Assembly (NCBI GenBank): GCA_963669285.2
Contig: CAXXSI010000030.1
Location: 371,052-435,051, forward strand
Source of the DNA: JAWKWH01 sp963669285
Lineage (GTDB): Bacteria > Pseudomonadota > Alphaproteobacteria > Rhizobiales > Rhizobiaceae
DNA: 64,000 bases
Direction of reading: 5' to 3'
How positions within the stretch are numbered: position 1 is the first letter of the stretch; each line of letters opens with the position of its first letter. This document shows, in pieces, positions 1 through 9,529 of the stretch. The notes below the pieces were generated by a model. It saw only the letters and a list, made by a program, of their open reading frames with translations, ran no database searches and had not been told where the DNA came from. The position numbers were made by a program, and so were the translations under genes.

Positions 1-1
1 A

Positions 2-412
2 ACCCACAAATCCGGCCTGTCTATCGGCGCGGCGACAGCTCTGGCTGGCGCGGGCGCGGCGATTGAGGATAGCTATGAATACGAGGTGATCGTGATCCCG
101 ATGCATACTAGTGACGGACCAGCGATATTGCGCTCCGGCACGCGGGTATTTACCGGCGATATCGTCCTTCGCTTTACCGCCTCGGCACAGGCGTTGAAGA
201 CCGCACCACGAGCCGGGGCCGGTGCGGCGGCATCGGCCATTGTCACCGACCGCGTTACTATGGCTCCGTTGGAGTTCGGAGCCACAGACACGGTTGGAAC
301 GTTGCATCGCGATGTGTCGGCCGGCAATTTGACCAATGTGCGCCAAAGCGCAATTAATCTCGATCTGGATGACGCCAGTCCGGTCGCCAGCTACATCTCG
401 GAGGCCGCGTGA
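2..412 (+). CDS. Uncharacterised protein, 5' end missing (operon gene 1)
   Basis: The reading frame is open from the left edge of the window, so the start lies outside it; about 136 C-terminal residues are visible. The protein is rich in Ala, Gly and Thr, with no membrane segment in the visible part and no domain I recognise. Its TGA at 410-412 overlaps the start of the next gene (GTG 409 or ATG 412), which implies translational coupling and makes it the first visible gene of a four-gene operon running to 8952. The function is unknown. Confidence 0.6.
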   Translation, partial: THKSGLSIGAATALAGAGAAIEDSYEYEVIVIPMHTSDGPAILRSGTRVFTGDIVLRFTASAQALKTAPRAGAGAAASAIVTDRVTMAPLEFGATDTVGTLHRDVSAGNLTNVRQSAINLDLDDASPVASYISEAA

Positions 413-1992
413 TGACGGACAGTGTCGGCGATTTTGCGTTTCTTCCGAACCTACGCGCCAGCTCCCTGACGGAGGCCAGTCGCGCCGGCATTCGACTGAT
501 GGCCGAGTATCAGGTTCAGGTTACCGGTAATAGCAACGACCACGATTCGGCTGTTCCCAAGACTGCGGTGATGAAAGGCCCCGGAGACGTGATCGCAATC
601 AGCCCCGATCAAATTATTCGCACCGAACCGGAGCCGGGCTTGCGTGGGGTCGAACCGAACTATTTTCCTTATGTTGAGTTTCGCGACGCCGATCTGCCCT
701 GGCGTTACACGCTGGCCGAGGGCGAAGATGCGCAGTTACCGCCCTGGATTGTGCTTGTGATCCTTCGCGATGAAGAATTCACTTTTGCCGCGCGCGGCAC
801 CGGTCCCGCGCCCTGCATCTCGGTCAACGACGTGGCGGCATCCCTGCCCGATCTGTCCCAGTCCTGGGCCTTTGCCCATGTCCAAGTGGACATGAATGGG
901 CGCAGCGGCACGGACCCTAAAGACGTGGTCGATGACAGTCCTTCGCGCGCGTTCTCGCGACTAATCTGCCCCCGCAAGCTCGACCCGGAAGTGTTTTACA
1001 CAATGTTCGTGTTGCCCGCCTACGCGGTGGGTCGCAATGCGGGCCTTGGCGCCGTACCAGATCCGGCTCTGGGAACTGATCCGGCTTGGACCGGATCCGA
1101 GGCCCAGCCCCTGATTCTGCCTTACTACTTCACACAGCGATTTCGCACCGGGCCCGATGAGGATGTCGAGTCGATGCTTCGTCGCCTCAGGGCCGTTCGC
1201 GCCGACGAGGCTGACGAGGCGGGTGCACCGGAATATGCCTCGACCTCAGATTTGGGATATTACCGCCAGTTCTCCGAAGATGCCAAGTTCACCTTTCCCT
1301 TGCAGGCGGCACTGGTACAGCCAGGGTTCAAGCCCTCGGATATGGAGACGCCGGGCCGGCTGGCTGGACGCATGGCCAACACGCTGAACACGGTTCTGGC
1401 CGAACAACCAAATCCCGATGCCGAGGATGAAGAAGAGTCTGGTGAAGATCCGCTGCTCACTTTTCCTGCCCATGGCGCGGCCTATACGGGACGGGACAGC
1501 GTCACCGTTGCACGGGCTAGCAATCGTTTTTGGTTCTCGACAATCAATCTCGATCTGAAATATCGACAAGCCGCCGGTCTGGGCGCCGAGATCGTGCGTA
1601 AGAACCAGGACCGCTATGCCCAGCTGTGCTGGGAGCAATACGACGAGTTATTGGCGATAAACACCCAGCTGCGACATTTGGAACTGGCAGGCGCACTGGC
1701 GGGGCGGCTTGAAAGCCGCCATTTCCGGACGCTACCATCAGATGTAGGCCTACGTGCCAGCCAGCCGATGCTGCGCCATGTGACCGCACCCGAGCGCAAG
1801 GGCTCGATCGCAGGAGCTTTGCTCAGGGGCGGGTTGCCCATGGCCTATGCCGGTCGCGATTTGGCGCGCCAAACCGCGCGCAAACGGTCCGGGTCGAACG
1901 TGGCGCCGGCGGTGGTGGCAAGGGCGGGGCCGGTCGGCTGCGCGCGACGCCAGTTATTCCCGGCGATATGTCGCCGCGCCCGGAGGCGATAA
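409..1992 (+). CDS. Large uncharacterised protein, N-terminal part of a frameshifted gene (operon gene 2a)
   Basis: This soluble-looking protein starts at GTG 409 or ATG 412, inside the stop of gene 1. Recognisable segments are LPPW near residue 110, RLICPRKLDP near 184-193 and LPAYAVGRNAGLG near 202-214. From memory these resemble conserved hypothetical proteins of actinobacteria, cyanobacteria and myxobacteria; I know no assigned function. The frame looks like protein to about residue 490 (nt 1860-1880), then turns into an Arg/Ala-rich tail until the stop at 1992. Coherent coding resumes in another frame by about 1923 (residues GAGRLRATPVIPGD leading into the next entry). I infer one gene of about 910 residues, 409-3146, broken by a -1 or +2 shift between about 1860 and 1923. 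Confidence 0.6.
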   Translation: MMTDSVGDFAFLPNLRASSLTEASRAGIRLMAEYQVQVTGNSNDHDSAVPKTAVMKGPGDVIAISPDQIIRTEPEPGLRGVEPNYFPYVEFRDADLPWRYTLAEGEDAQLPPWIVLVILRDEEFTFAARGTGPAPCISVNDVAASLPDLSQSWAFAHVQVDMNGRSGTDPKDVVDDSPSRAFSRLICPRKLDPEVFYTMFVLPAYAVGRNAGLGAVPDPALGTDPAWTGSEAQPLILPYYFTQRFRTGPDEDVESMLRRLRAVRADEADEAGAPEYASTSDLGYYRQFSEDAKFTFPLQAALVQPGFKPSDMETPGRLAGRMANTLNTVLAEQPNPDAEDEEESGEDPLLTFPAHGAAYTGRDSVTVARASNRFWFSTINLDLKYRQAAGLGAEIVRKNQDRYAQLCWEQYDELLAINTQLRHLELAGALAGRLESRHFRTLPSDVGLRASQPMLRHVTAPERKGSIAGALLRGGLPMAYAGRDLARQTARKRSGSNVAPAVVARAGPVGCARRQLFPAICRRARRR

Positions 1993-3146
1993 TCCGCGAG
2001 AACAGTTCGATTTTGCAACTGTCCAAGGAAATGGAAGGCGCCAAGCCGGATCCGGAATTGACGCAAGCGCTGAACAACCTGTACAGGCGGGAACATCTGG
2101 GCCGCCGGATACGCCCCAACCAACCCCAGGCCCAGGTTCGCGCTTTTTCCTCGCGCAAGATCCAACTGGCGGTTGGAGACCGCCTGGTCGCGCTGCCTAA
2201 GGCCAAAGCCGATGCACTGATCCTGGGGCGCAGCAAGGCCGAACAGAACCAGGGTGGTGTAGTCTATCGTGCTCCACGGATCCCTGAGCCACTGGTCAAT
2301 CCGCTTCGCCAAGTGCGACGCGACGCACTGCTCTCGAATGTCGCCGCGCTGCCTGACAACACGGTTTCAGCCTATTCCGACAATCGGGATTTCATTGAAG
2401 CAGTGATGCTGGGCGCAAACCACGCGATGCAGCAGGAATTGCGTTGGCGCGGTTTCCCAACCGACATGAAAGGCACAATCTTCCACCGGTTCTGGGACCG
2501 AGGTGAGGAACCTGATGACACGTCGAAAGACGATATTGGTTCGATCCGCAGTTGGACTGGCAAGCTGGGCGACCAGGACAGTCCTGTGGACCAGGATGGT
2601 GACGAAAATATCGTAATTGTGATCAAGGGGGATGTGGTTCGCAAGCTCGACAACCCATTGATGGTCATCGATATTTCGACTGATCACAACGAATGGGACG
2701 GTGACCCGACTGGCGGATCGGAACCGGTTTTTTGGGGGAAAATTGGACGCGACGTGATGTACTACGGCTTTGACGTCTCGATCGAATTTTTGATGTCACC
2801 GGCGAACAGGTCGCGTGCCTATTTCGTGATCTACGAACCACCTGGCCGCATGCGTTTTGGCCTTGATATCGGCAACTATACTGTGCGGCGCGAGCGCGGT
2901 GCGCTCAGTGCTTCTATCATCGATCCGTCAAACGCGCCGCCAATGCAAAATTGGGACGACCTCAGTTGGTCGCATATGGATTTGACACCGGCTGACTATG
3001 TCAGTTTTGCCGAGGACAAGATCATCCTGAAGCCTCCTCAGGCCCAATTCAATCTTTGGAGCGCCCACAAGACATCGGCCAAGATAGCGCGATCCTTCTG
3101 GCAAAAACCCATCGCAGCCGTCCTGCCGCTGGAGCGTGTGTTGTGA
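1968..3146 (+). CDS. Large uncharacterised protein, C-terminal part of the frameshifted gene (operon gene 2b)
   Basis: ATG 1968 has no Shine-Dalgarno sequence before it, and the frame is already protein-like from about 1923, so this is more likely the continuation of the preceding frame than an independent gene. A conserved-looking block lies at residues 142-170 (FIEAVMLGANHAMQQEL, then RGFPTDMKGT), a pattern I remember from hypothetical proteins of large unclassified operons. No catalytic motif or signal peptide is visible. Its TGA at 3144-3146 overlaps the GTG start of the next gene at 3143. If the break is a sequencing error, this and the previous entry are one intact protein. Confidence 0.55.
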   Translation: MSPRPEAIIRENSSILQLSKEMEGAKPDPELTQALNNLYRREHLGRRIRPNQPQAQVRAFSSRKIQLAVGDRLVALPKAKADALILGRSKAEQNQGGVVYRAPRIPEPLVNPLRQVRRDALLSNVAALPDNTVSAYSDNRDFIEAVMLGANHAMQQELRWRGFPTDMKGTIFHRFWDRGEEPDDTSKDDIGSIRSWTGKLGDQDSPVDQDGDENIVIVIKGDVVRKLDNPLMVIDISTDHNEWDGDPTGGSEPVFWGKIGRDVMYYGFDVSIEFLMSPANRSRAYFVIYEPPGRMRFGLDIGNYTVRRERGALSASIIDPSNAPPMQNWDDLSWSHMDLTPADYVSFAEDKIILKPPQAQFNLWSAHKTSAKIARSFWQKPIAAVLPLERVL

Positions 3147-6100
3147 CCCGCCGCCCGCGCGATCCAGGCGGGCTTGCGGACCCGCTCCGATCGGACGGCA
3201 ACATCGCGCCTCCGGCGCTGTTCCTGCCAATGCGCCTGGAATACCGCTATTTCCATAAAGGTCAGACTTATCGCCGCGCAATACCGGGCTACGATGTTCG
3301 GCGGCTGGCCGAAATACGCTACGAATATTCTAAGGCATTGGCTAGCAGCAAGGACGACGCAGCCTTGGAATTTGCCGAGAAACTAGCCGAATTCCGCGAG
3401 AACGCGAATGGTGCAAGACCCAAGCTTGAAGAGTTTGAACCGGAACAGGACGAGCTGTGGCTGCGCTGGTTCCCCGACAGCAACTTTGCCGAGACCGGTC
3501 CCGGTCCGATGGATGAGAACGAGATCCGGCTGATCCATCAGATCAAGGCCTTCCCGCACTTCCGCGACTGGCCCGACCTGGGCGATGCACAATCAGAAGC
3601 GGTATGGCTGGAGCTGTTGAACCATTCCGGTCCGGCTCGAGCGGTGCATCTGATGCGCTATGCGGTCGACGGCAAGGAAGTTCCCGACCTCTCTGAACGA
3701 CTGGGCCGCATCGCTGCACTCCCGTTTCAAGTGATGCTGTTCACCCTGACCGGTGACCGAATCCAACGGCTTGCGGCGGGTACGCCGATCCCTCCCAATA
3801 CCAAAGACGGCCCCGGCGCGGTCAGTTACAGTCCGGAGGCATTGGGAGATATGGCTTGGGCGGCCTCGTTTCCGCAGGCTGTGGCGGAGGGCATGGGCCT
3901 TCGTCTCGCCGACTCAGACCAAATCAGTCAGGCTCGCGAAGCCGATTGGATTATGGCTGTGGGCCTCGACCCGGAAACAGATGGGTTGAACGAGATTGAC
4001 CGGCTGTTCCAAAGCCACCTGGCGGCAGGTCAGATTGGGTTCATTCCCGCCGAGTCCGCCACCAACAATGCTGAGGGCGCAGCCACTGACTTGCTGCCAA
4101 ATCGGAGCGAGGCCGCTCAATACGTGCTGGACGCGACTCGACACGAAGCCCAGGTCTTTCAAAAGGACAAGGAACGCGCCGCCCAGCGCCTGGCCCGCGC
4201 CCTGGGCCTGGATTCGGGCGAGATGGAAAAACACGTCCATTCGGACGAAAGCTCGGCGGTGGATGCAGCAGCGATGATTCGGGTAATCGGTCCGGCGTTA
4301 ATCGATGGGGCGCTTCAGACCATTCCACTATTCGATGCGCTGGACGAGAATCAGCTGATCGATGCCATTGCCGCCTCGGTCCAGGCGGGTGGGCCGCTGG
4401 CCGCAATGCGCTTTGGCGACGGGGCCTATGGCATCGCGCCGGTCATGGATTTCAAGGCGGCGCGCATCAAGAACAATCTGACTGATGCACAGGGAATTGT
4501 CGGGTCCTACGCAGCCGGCTGGGCAAACCTTCTTGGCGCCGCCGTCGCGCGCTCGTCGGCCGATCTCACCTTACGCCTGTTGCCAGGCGATCCGGATTCC
4601 GCGGAGAAGCTCGACCTGATCCTGAACATCCAACCAGGCGCGGTGCGGCTTGATGTTGGAGATGACAGTCAGGCGGATGTGAAACCTGTCGGGTGCCCTT
4701 ATGTGCGCGGACCGCTGGACCACCAAGCCCCGGCGCAATACCTGCGCAATTTGGTCGAAGATGTGCCGCGCGAGCTCCCCGACCCGGATCATACCGTCCG
4801 TAATTGGCCGCTGCTGTACCGGCTTGCGCGGTTGTCCCTGATGCGCAACCGGCTGTTTCCATATCTTCAAAGACGTGGGTACCTGACACGCGCCTCGACA
4901 CTTGAGGATATTCAGGGCGATATCGAAGTCCGGGTTTCGCCTGGCATGCAGGCGGCAGTCGGAAAGCTGCGCGGGGTATCAGTTGAGGCAATGCGCAAGC
5001 ATCCGGCGGATGTGACCGCTTTTCTGCCCCGCGGCACCCGACTGGCGGCACGCCGGTTGAACAATGCTTTCGATGACGCGCTGGAACGACTGCGCGGCGT
5101 GGCTGGTCGCGACGACGGCGACGCGCGCCTGACGCGGCTGATGATGGATGTGGTCGACCTGTTCCAGTACCGAATTGACGCCTGGATGACCGGCTTCGCG
5201 CATCTGAGAATCGAAGCTGACCGCGAAGGTGCCGCACGCAAGGGGTTGACCGCCGGGCACTATGGAATTCTGGGCAAGCTAAGAACTGGCAAAGAAGACG
5301 GATCGGTCGAGCCGGGCAACGGCGGCTATGTCCAAGCCCCCTCGCCCCCCCAAGCCAGCGCGGCAGCGGTGCTCTATTCTGCGCATGTGCGCAATCAGGG
5401 CGGCGATGGCGCATTCTCGGTCAACTTGCGTTCGGGTCGAGTGTCGCGAGCGCTGAAGCTGATGGATTTCCTGCGCAAGGGGCACGGGTTACCCCAGGCT
5501 CTGGGTCTTTGCGGCGAACGCTGGCTGCGTGACAATGGACACAGCAATCAGACCGCTGCCCTTCGCGAAGATTTTCCCATAGCCAATGCCAATGACACCG
5601 CCAATCAGCGCGCCGCGATTAGCCGAGTGATGGACGGGCTGGCCTTTGTGCAGGCTGCAAGGCCCAGCTCAGCACCGCGCAACGAGCTTCACGATGCCCT
5701 CACCGTCGAGTTGGACACCTTGGCCGACCTTGTCATGGCCGAGGCGGTCTATCAGCGAATGCAGGGCGAGCCCAGCGTCGCCAATGCCTGGCTTCAGGTC
5801 CTGTCAGGTGGCGCGGTGCCCGACCGGCCCGAATTCATCCGGTCTGAGCGGCTGGGCCATGCGTCCGATTATCGCGTCTCAGTGGTGCTGCCCCTGGCCG
5901 ACCAGATCGACATGGACGTCTCGCCGTTGCGCCAGGCCGACCCAGGGGCCAGTGCCTTCCTGGCCGATTTGGCGCCCGCGTTCAACGATCTGAACGCTGC
6001 ACCGAGCCTGCGCCTATCTGGCGATGATGATCCATTTTGGCACGAACCCCTGTCTCTGGCAAAACAGATGAACCTAACCCCGGCCGAGCTGGCCATGGAC

Positions 6101-7582
6101 GGGATCGAGGGGCTGGGGCGCTGGCTAAAACAGCACGCTCTGCTTCACGCCATGCGGCAAAAAGATTTCGCCGATCGTGCGGCAAAGCTGGCCGCTTATG
6201 CCCCCGAGGGGTTCCCCAACTGGCGCTTGGCGCTGATCGAAGATGACGGGATCGAAAGCGCCGGGACCAAGTTGAGCGCTGCGCTGAATGCGCTGGTCGA
6301 GGGCGGCAAGCTTTTGCGGTCCGCCACGCCCATGACGCCCGGCGACATGAATGCCGCCGCCGCGCCCGACAAAGTGCTGGACGACGCGGCACGGCGCGAG
6401 GCGCTCAAGGTGTCGCTTTCTGACAGCTGGCAGCGCCTCAAGAGCCTGCACCAGCGGTTGAAGGGCGATATCCTGGATTTCGAAACCCGCCGGGTCGATG
6501 TTATGAACCGCGTCGCCAAGGCGATGGCACGGCGCGATGCCCAACCCAGCCCCAAACTCTGGGCATTGCTGGCGGATCTCGGTGAGTTGTTGCTGCGCTT
6601 GCGCCGTTGGGGTGAGCGTGGTGCGGATGTGCGCCTTTTGCTTGATACGCCGTATAACCCGGCTGTGGTCGAAGAAGCGTTGGTCACCGTCGAAAAGCGG
6701 CTGCGCGAGCGCTGGAAAACGCTGGACCGTCACATCAATGCCGGTCAGCCAGCGACAGCGAGCGCCGAGATTCCAGATCTCCGCGCCCAACTAGCTGCCG
6801 ATCAGCAGGCGATCCGCGATCTGCTGGATCGCCCGCGTCTGCCACTGTTTGCTCAGTTTGCGCGCGTTCCGGCAACCTCACCCCTCATTGAGCGTGACGA
6901 GCCGGTGGCCCAGGCATTGGGCGAGTGGCTGAACTATCGCGCTCGTTTAGGCCGGCTATCCGATTTGTTAGGACCGATTTCGAACTATCGCTCGAACGTT
7001 GTGGCGCGCGCAGCCACAGCCGATGACGCGGGCGACCCAGATGCGGATCTGCGTCCCGAAACAACCGCGCCACGCAGCTATCACTATGGACATTTCTTAG
7101 GCCCGCCCGCCCGCCTGGCCCAGGCCAAGTTTGCCGGTCTTGTTGTCGATGAGTGGGTCGAAAAACGTCCATCTGACCGCCAGAATGGGGCGATCGCGTT
7201 GAACTACGACGCGCCCCAGGCAGAAGCGGCAAACCTGATGATTCTGGCACCGGCCGGAGACACGATCAAAAATTGGGACGAAGATCAGGCTGTTGCGGTG
7301 GTTGCCGAGGCAATCAAGCTGTTGCAGATTCGTTCATTGACCACCCAGAATACACCGATCACCGACGGGGCGTTACCAAATTCTAACCGTGTTGCTTATA
7401 CGCGCAATGATACGGGCCAGCAGGTGCCGCGCATCCCGGAAACGGAAAAACCGCCCGGGCGCATCCCCTGGAACATACTTGGCGCTCAGCTCTCAGTGGC
7501 CGAGACCGACCTGGATATCGGTCCTTTCGGGAGCGGATGGAACCAGATCCTGCGCAGACCAATTCGAGGGGGCGATGAATGA
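3143..7582 (+). CDS. Giant uncharacterised protein, about 1479 residues (operon gene 3)
   Basis: I chose GTG 3143 because it overlaps the previous stop by 4 nt (GTGA) and because the sequence from there (MTRRPRDPGG, then LFLPMRLEYRYF near residue 30) starts abruptly with conserved-looking protein. The 29 residues in frame upstream belong to the overlapping gene. The protein is long, soluble and highly charged, with Ala/Leu/Arg-rich helical stretches in its second half (around residues 1050-1250) and no membrane segment, ATPase or protease motif that I can find. The phrase LWLRWFPDSNF near residue 105 matches the style of the same unclassified family as its neighbours. The frame is intact over 4.4 kb, which argues that the operon is under selection. 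Confidence 0.65.
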   Translation: MTRRPRDPGGLADPLRSDGNIAPPALFLPMRLEYRYFHKGQTYRRAIPGYDVRRLAEIRYEYSKALASSKDDAALEFAEKLAEFRENANGARPKLEEFEPEQDELWLRWFPDSNFAETGPGPMDENEIRLIHQIKAFPHFRDWPDLGDAQSEAVWLELLNHSGPARAVHLMRYAVDGKEVPDLSERLGRIAALPFQVMLFTLTGDRIQRLAAGTPIPPNTKDGPGAVSYSPEALGDMAWAASFPQAVAEGMGLRLADSDQISQAREADWIMAVGLDPETDGLNEIDRLFQSHLAAGQIGFIPAESATNNAEGAATDLLPNRSEAAQYVLDATRHEAQVFQKDKERAAQRLARALGLDSGEMEKHVHSDESSAVDAAAMIRVIGPALIDGALQTIPLFDALDENQLIDAIAASVQAGGPLAAMRFGDGAYGIAPVMDFKAARIKNNLTDAQGIVGSYAAGWANLLGAAVARSSADLTLRLLPGDPDSAEKLDLILNIQPGAVRLDVGDDSQADVKPVGCPYVRGPLDHQAPAQYLRNLVEDVPRELPDPDHTVRNWPLLYRLARLSLMRNRLFPYLQRRGYLTRASTLEDIQGDIEVRVSPGMQAAVGKLRGVSVEAMRKHPADVTAFLPRGTRLAARRLNNAFDDALERLRGVAGRDDGDARLTRLMMDVVDLFQYRIDAWMTGFAHLRIEADREGAARKGLTAGHYGILGKLRTGKEDGSVEPGNGGYVQAPSPPQASAAAVLYSAHVRNQGGDGAFSVNLRSGRVSRALKLMDFLRKGHGLPQALGLCGERWLRDNGHSNQTAALREDFPIANANDTANQRAAISRVMDGLAFVQAARPSSAPRNELHDALTVELDTLADLVMAEAVYQRMQGEPSVANAWLQVLSGGAVPDRPEFIRSERLGHASDYRVSVVLPLADQIDMDVSPLRQADPGASAFLADLAPAFNDLNAAPSLRLSGDDDPFWHEPLSLAKQMNLTPAELAMDGIEGLGRWLKQHALLHAMRQKDFADRAAKLAAYAPEGFPNWRLALIEDDGIESAGTKLSAALNALVEGGKLLRSATPMTPGDMNAAAAPDKVLDDAARREALKVSLSDSWQRLKSLHQRLKGDILDFETRRVDVMNRVAKAMARRDAQPSPKLWALLADLGELLLRLRRWGERGADVRLLLDTPYNPAVVEEALVTVEKRLRERWKTLDRHINAGQPATASAEIPDLRAQLAADQQAIRDLLDRPRLPLFAQFARVPATSPLIERDEPVAQALGEWLNYRARLGRLSDLLGPISNYRSNVVARAATADDAGDPDADLRPETTAPRSYHYGHFLGPPARLAQAKFAGLVVDEWVEKRPSDRQNGAIALNYDAPQAEAANLMILAPAGDTIKNWDEDQAVAVVAEAIKLLQIRSLTTQNTPITDGALPNSNRVAYTRNDTGQQVPRIPETEKPPGRIPWNILGAQLSVAETDLDIGPFGSGWNQILRRPIRGGDE

Positions 7583-8952
7583 GTGCCACCAATAAAAGCC
7601 AACAGATCTACGGCTCAAACCTGACGCCCGACGTGGGCGAGGCGCTTTCGGCGCGCACCGCCGACGCGCTGTGGTTCGCCGCCCGGCAATGGCAGATGGG
7701 CGAGTTCGAGGCAGAGAGCGGTGGCCGCCCGATGCGTGTATTTATCACCGCAACCGACTGGCCCATCACACACCTGGACGGTCCAGACGAACCCACCACT
7801 CTGGATCAGGCCGTCCCCTGGGAGCCGCAAATCGAGGCCGAGCCAAAGACCGGCACCCCGACGCCATCGACCTGGCAGGCGCACTCCCTAAGTTATTCCT
7901 TCACGCTCTCGGCTGCGAACTTTTCTCTGATTGCGAGCGATTATGATGGTCGTCATTTGGACTGGCACGATTTCCACATGTTGCCTCTCGGTGGGTCAGG
8001 CGGGGCCCAAACCCGCGATTTCGACATGGTGCCCGGTCAGATCCAAATCCCTGGTGCACCCGAGGCGCGGTGGTGGGAGATCGAGGATGGCACCGCCTAT
8101 TTCGACACCGACCAGGATCCGGAGCCGAATGTCCTTTCGATGCTCTTGCCCGAGTTCTTCTATCTTGACGTCAAGAATTGGTACGTGCTGCCGACACCGG
8201 CACCTGCCGGGACGTTACGCCAGATTGAACGCGTCGAGGTGATCGATAGTTTCGGCATCGTGACTGAGGTCGCCCCACTGGTTGAGGATGGTGCACCGGC
8301 CGATGCGGACCGCGATTGGGCTTGCTTTGCGCTGTCGGGCGGGCGGCCTGAGGATAACCCGTCTGGCGCCACCTTCCTGGCTCCAGACGTCGCCGTTGCG
8401 ATCGGCCAGAACGACCTGGTCGAAGAGGTGCGCGTGCTGCGCGACGAAAACGCCAACCTGGTTTGGGGCTGGGAGCGCCAGTTAACCGATGCGGCAGGCG
8501 CGCTTTTCCTCACTTCGGATAAGCGTGCCCGCCAGGTCGATGGACGCGAACAGCCACCCGACGGGATAGAGCCGCCCAGCGATGACGATGATGGTCTGAC
8601 CAAGTTTCGGCTGATGAGCAATGTCGATCGCGCCTGGGTACCCTATCTTCCGCGCCACACCGCCCAGACCTCAGCAATTGATGGCAGCCTGACACTACGC
8701 CGGGGCCGGGTTCACGAGGGTTTCAATCGTGACAACCCGCAGTATCGCGGGCAGATTCTCTCCGAAGCCGTTGAACTTGCTGAGGAGGAGGTGCCCGTGA
8801 CCGGGCTGACGGTGAAGCGTCACCATCGATTTTTGCGTGATACCGAGGGCCGGCTGGTATTCTGGGTCGGGCGCAGTCGCGACATCGCACCCGACAGTCC
8901 AAGCCCTGGGCTCAGATTTGATTACCTCAAGCCCAAGCCGCCTGCGAACTAG
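7579..8952 (+). CDS. Uncharacterised protein with ALWFAARQWQMGEF motif (operon gene 4)
   Basis: ATG 7579 overlaps the preceding stop (7580-7582) and sits behind a GAGGGGG Shine-Dalgarno stretch. The 457-residue product is acidic and Trp-rich, with no signal peptide or membrane span. Near residues 30-50 it carries ALWFAARQWQMGEF followed by ESGGRP. I remember close variants of this motif in hypothetical proteins encoded with homologues of the two preceding genes in actinobacteria and other phyla, so the set probably travels as a module. I infer that it works with genes 1-3; possible roles include a large extracellular or phage-tail-like assembly, but nothing here proves that. It is the last gene of the operon, and no terminator is obvious after it. 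Confidence 0.6.
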   Translation: MSATNKSQQIYGSNLTPDVGEALSARTADALWFAARQWQMGEFEAESGGRPMRVFITATDWPITHLDGPDEPTTLDQAVPWEPQIEAEPKTGTPTPSTWQAHSLSYSFTLSAANFSLIASDYDGRHLDWHDFHMLPLGGSGGAQTRDFDMVPGQIQIPGAPEARWWEIEDGTAYFDTDQDPEPNVLSMLLPEFFYLDVKNWYVLPTPAPAGTLRQIERVEVIDSFGIVTEVAPLVEDGAPADADRDWACFALSGGRPEDNPSGATFLAPDVAVAIGQNDLVEEVRVLRDENANLVWGWERQLTDAAGALFLTSDKRARQVDGREQPPDGIEPPSDDDDGLTKFRLMSNVDRAWVPYLPRHTAQTSAIDGSLTLRRGRVHEGFNRDNPQYRGQILSEAVELAEEEVPVTGLTVKRHHRFLRDTEGRLVFWVGRSRDIAPDSPSPGLRFDYLKPKPPAN

Positions 8953-9529
8953 TGATTCGGGCCTGCCTAGTGCCAGCTTCTTGTGGGCACGTTTGGTCAA
9001 GCAACAAAAGACATGAGGCGGACAGGCTCCGATTGCGGCCGGTCCAGTTTCGAACCCAATTCGGATGGGCTTTTCCGTCCGTGCTATTCTGATGTTTGCA
9101 CCCGAGAAGTGCTGTCATGGCAATTGCGTTGTGTTGCTGACCGGCACGCCCCCGATCTTAACGAGAGCTTGACCCCTCGCCCAGGGCAGCCCGATTACCC
9201 ATGCTTTGTCTGCAGTCCTGCCATCACGCCCCGGTATTGGAGTGCAGAGAAGTGTACATTGCACCGAATTTCGGTTTCGAGCACTTCCTTGCCGTTCGTT
9301 CCATGTCGCAACCAGAACGCTCGTGACCAGACTTCCAGCAATCCGAAGAAAGCAAATTGTGCATACGGAACAAATCGCATTGCAAGAATGCACAGCCATT
9401 TGGATTGATCGCCAAATGGCAAAGATTTAGCGTGCATAGCCTTAGTACTGTCAACAATGAAACGAGGGATGCTGCGATCTATCCGTTGAATTGAGATCAG
9501 CCTGCTGCCCCTCGGGAGGAAGTTCGACG
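8953..9529. other. Intergenic stretch, 577 bp
   Basis: No gene, repeat or convincing terminator is seen. Short open frames exist on both strands but none has a ribosome-binding site or a recognisable product. The base composition falls toward the lower-GC background of the rest of the window. Confidence 0.5.

Noticed and set aside
4566..5414. 282-codon minus-strand frame inside the giant gene
   Set aside because: Arg/Pro/Ala-rich shadow of a GC-rich coding strand; the plus-strand frame is continuous for 4.4 kb.
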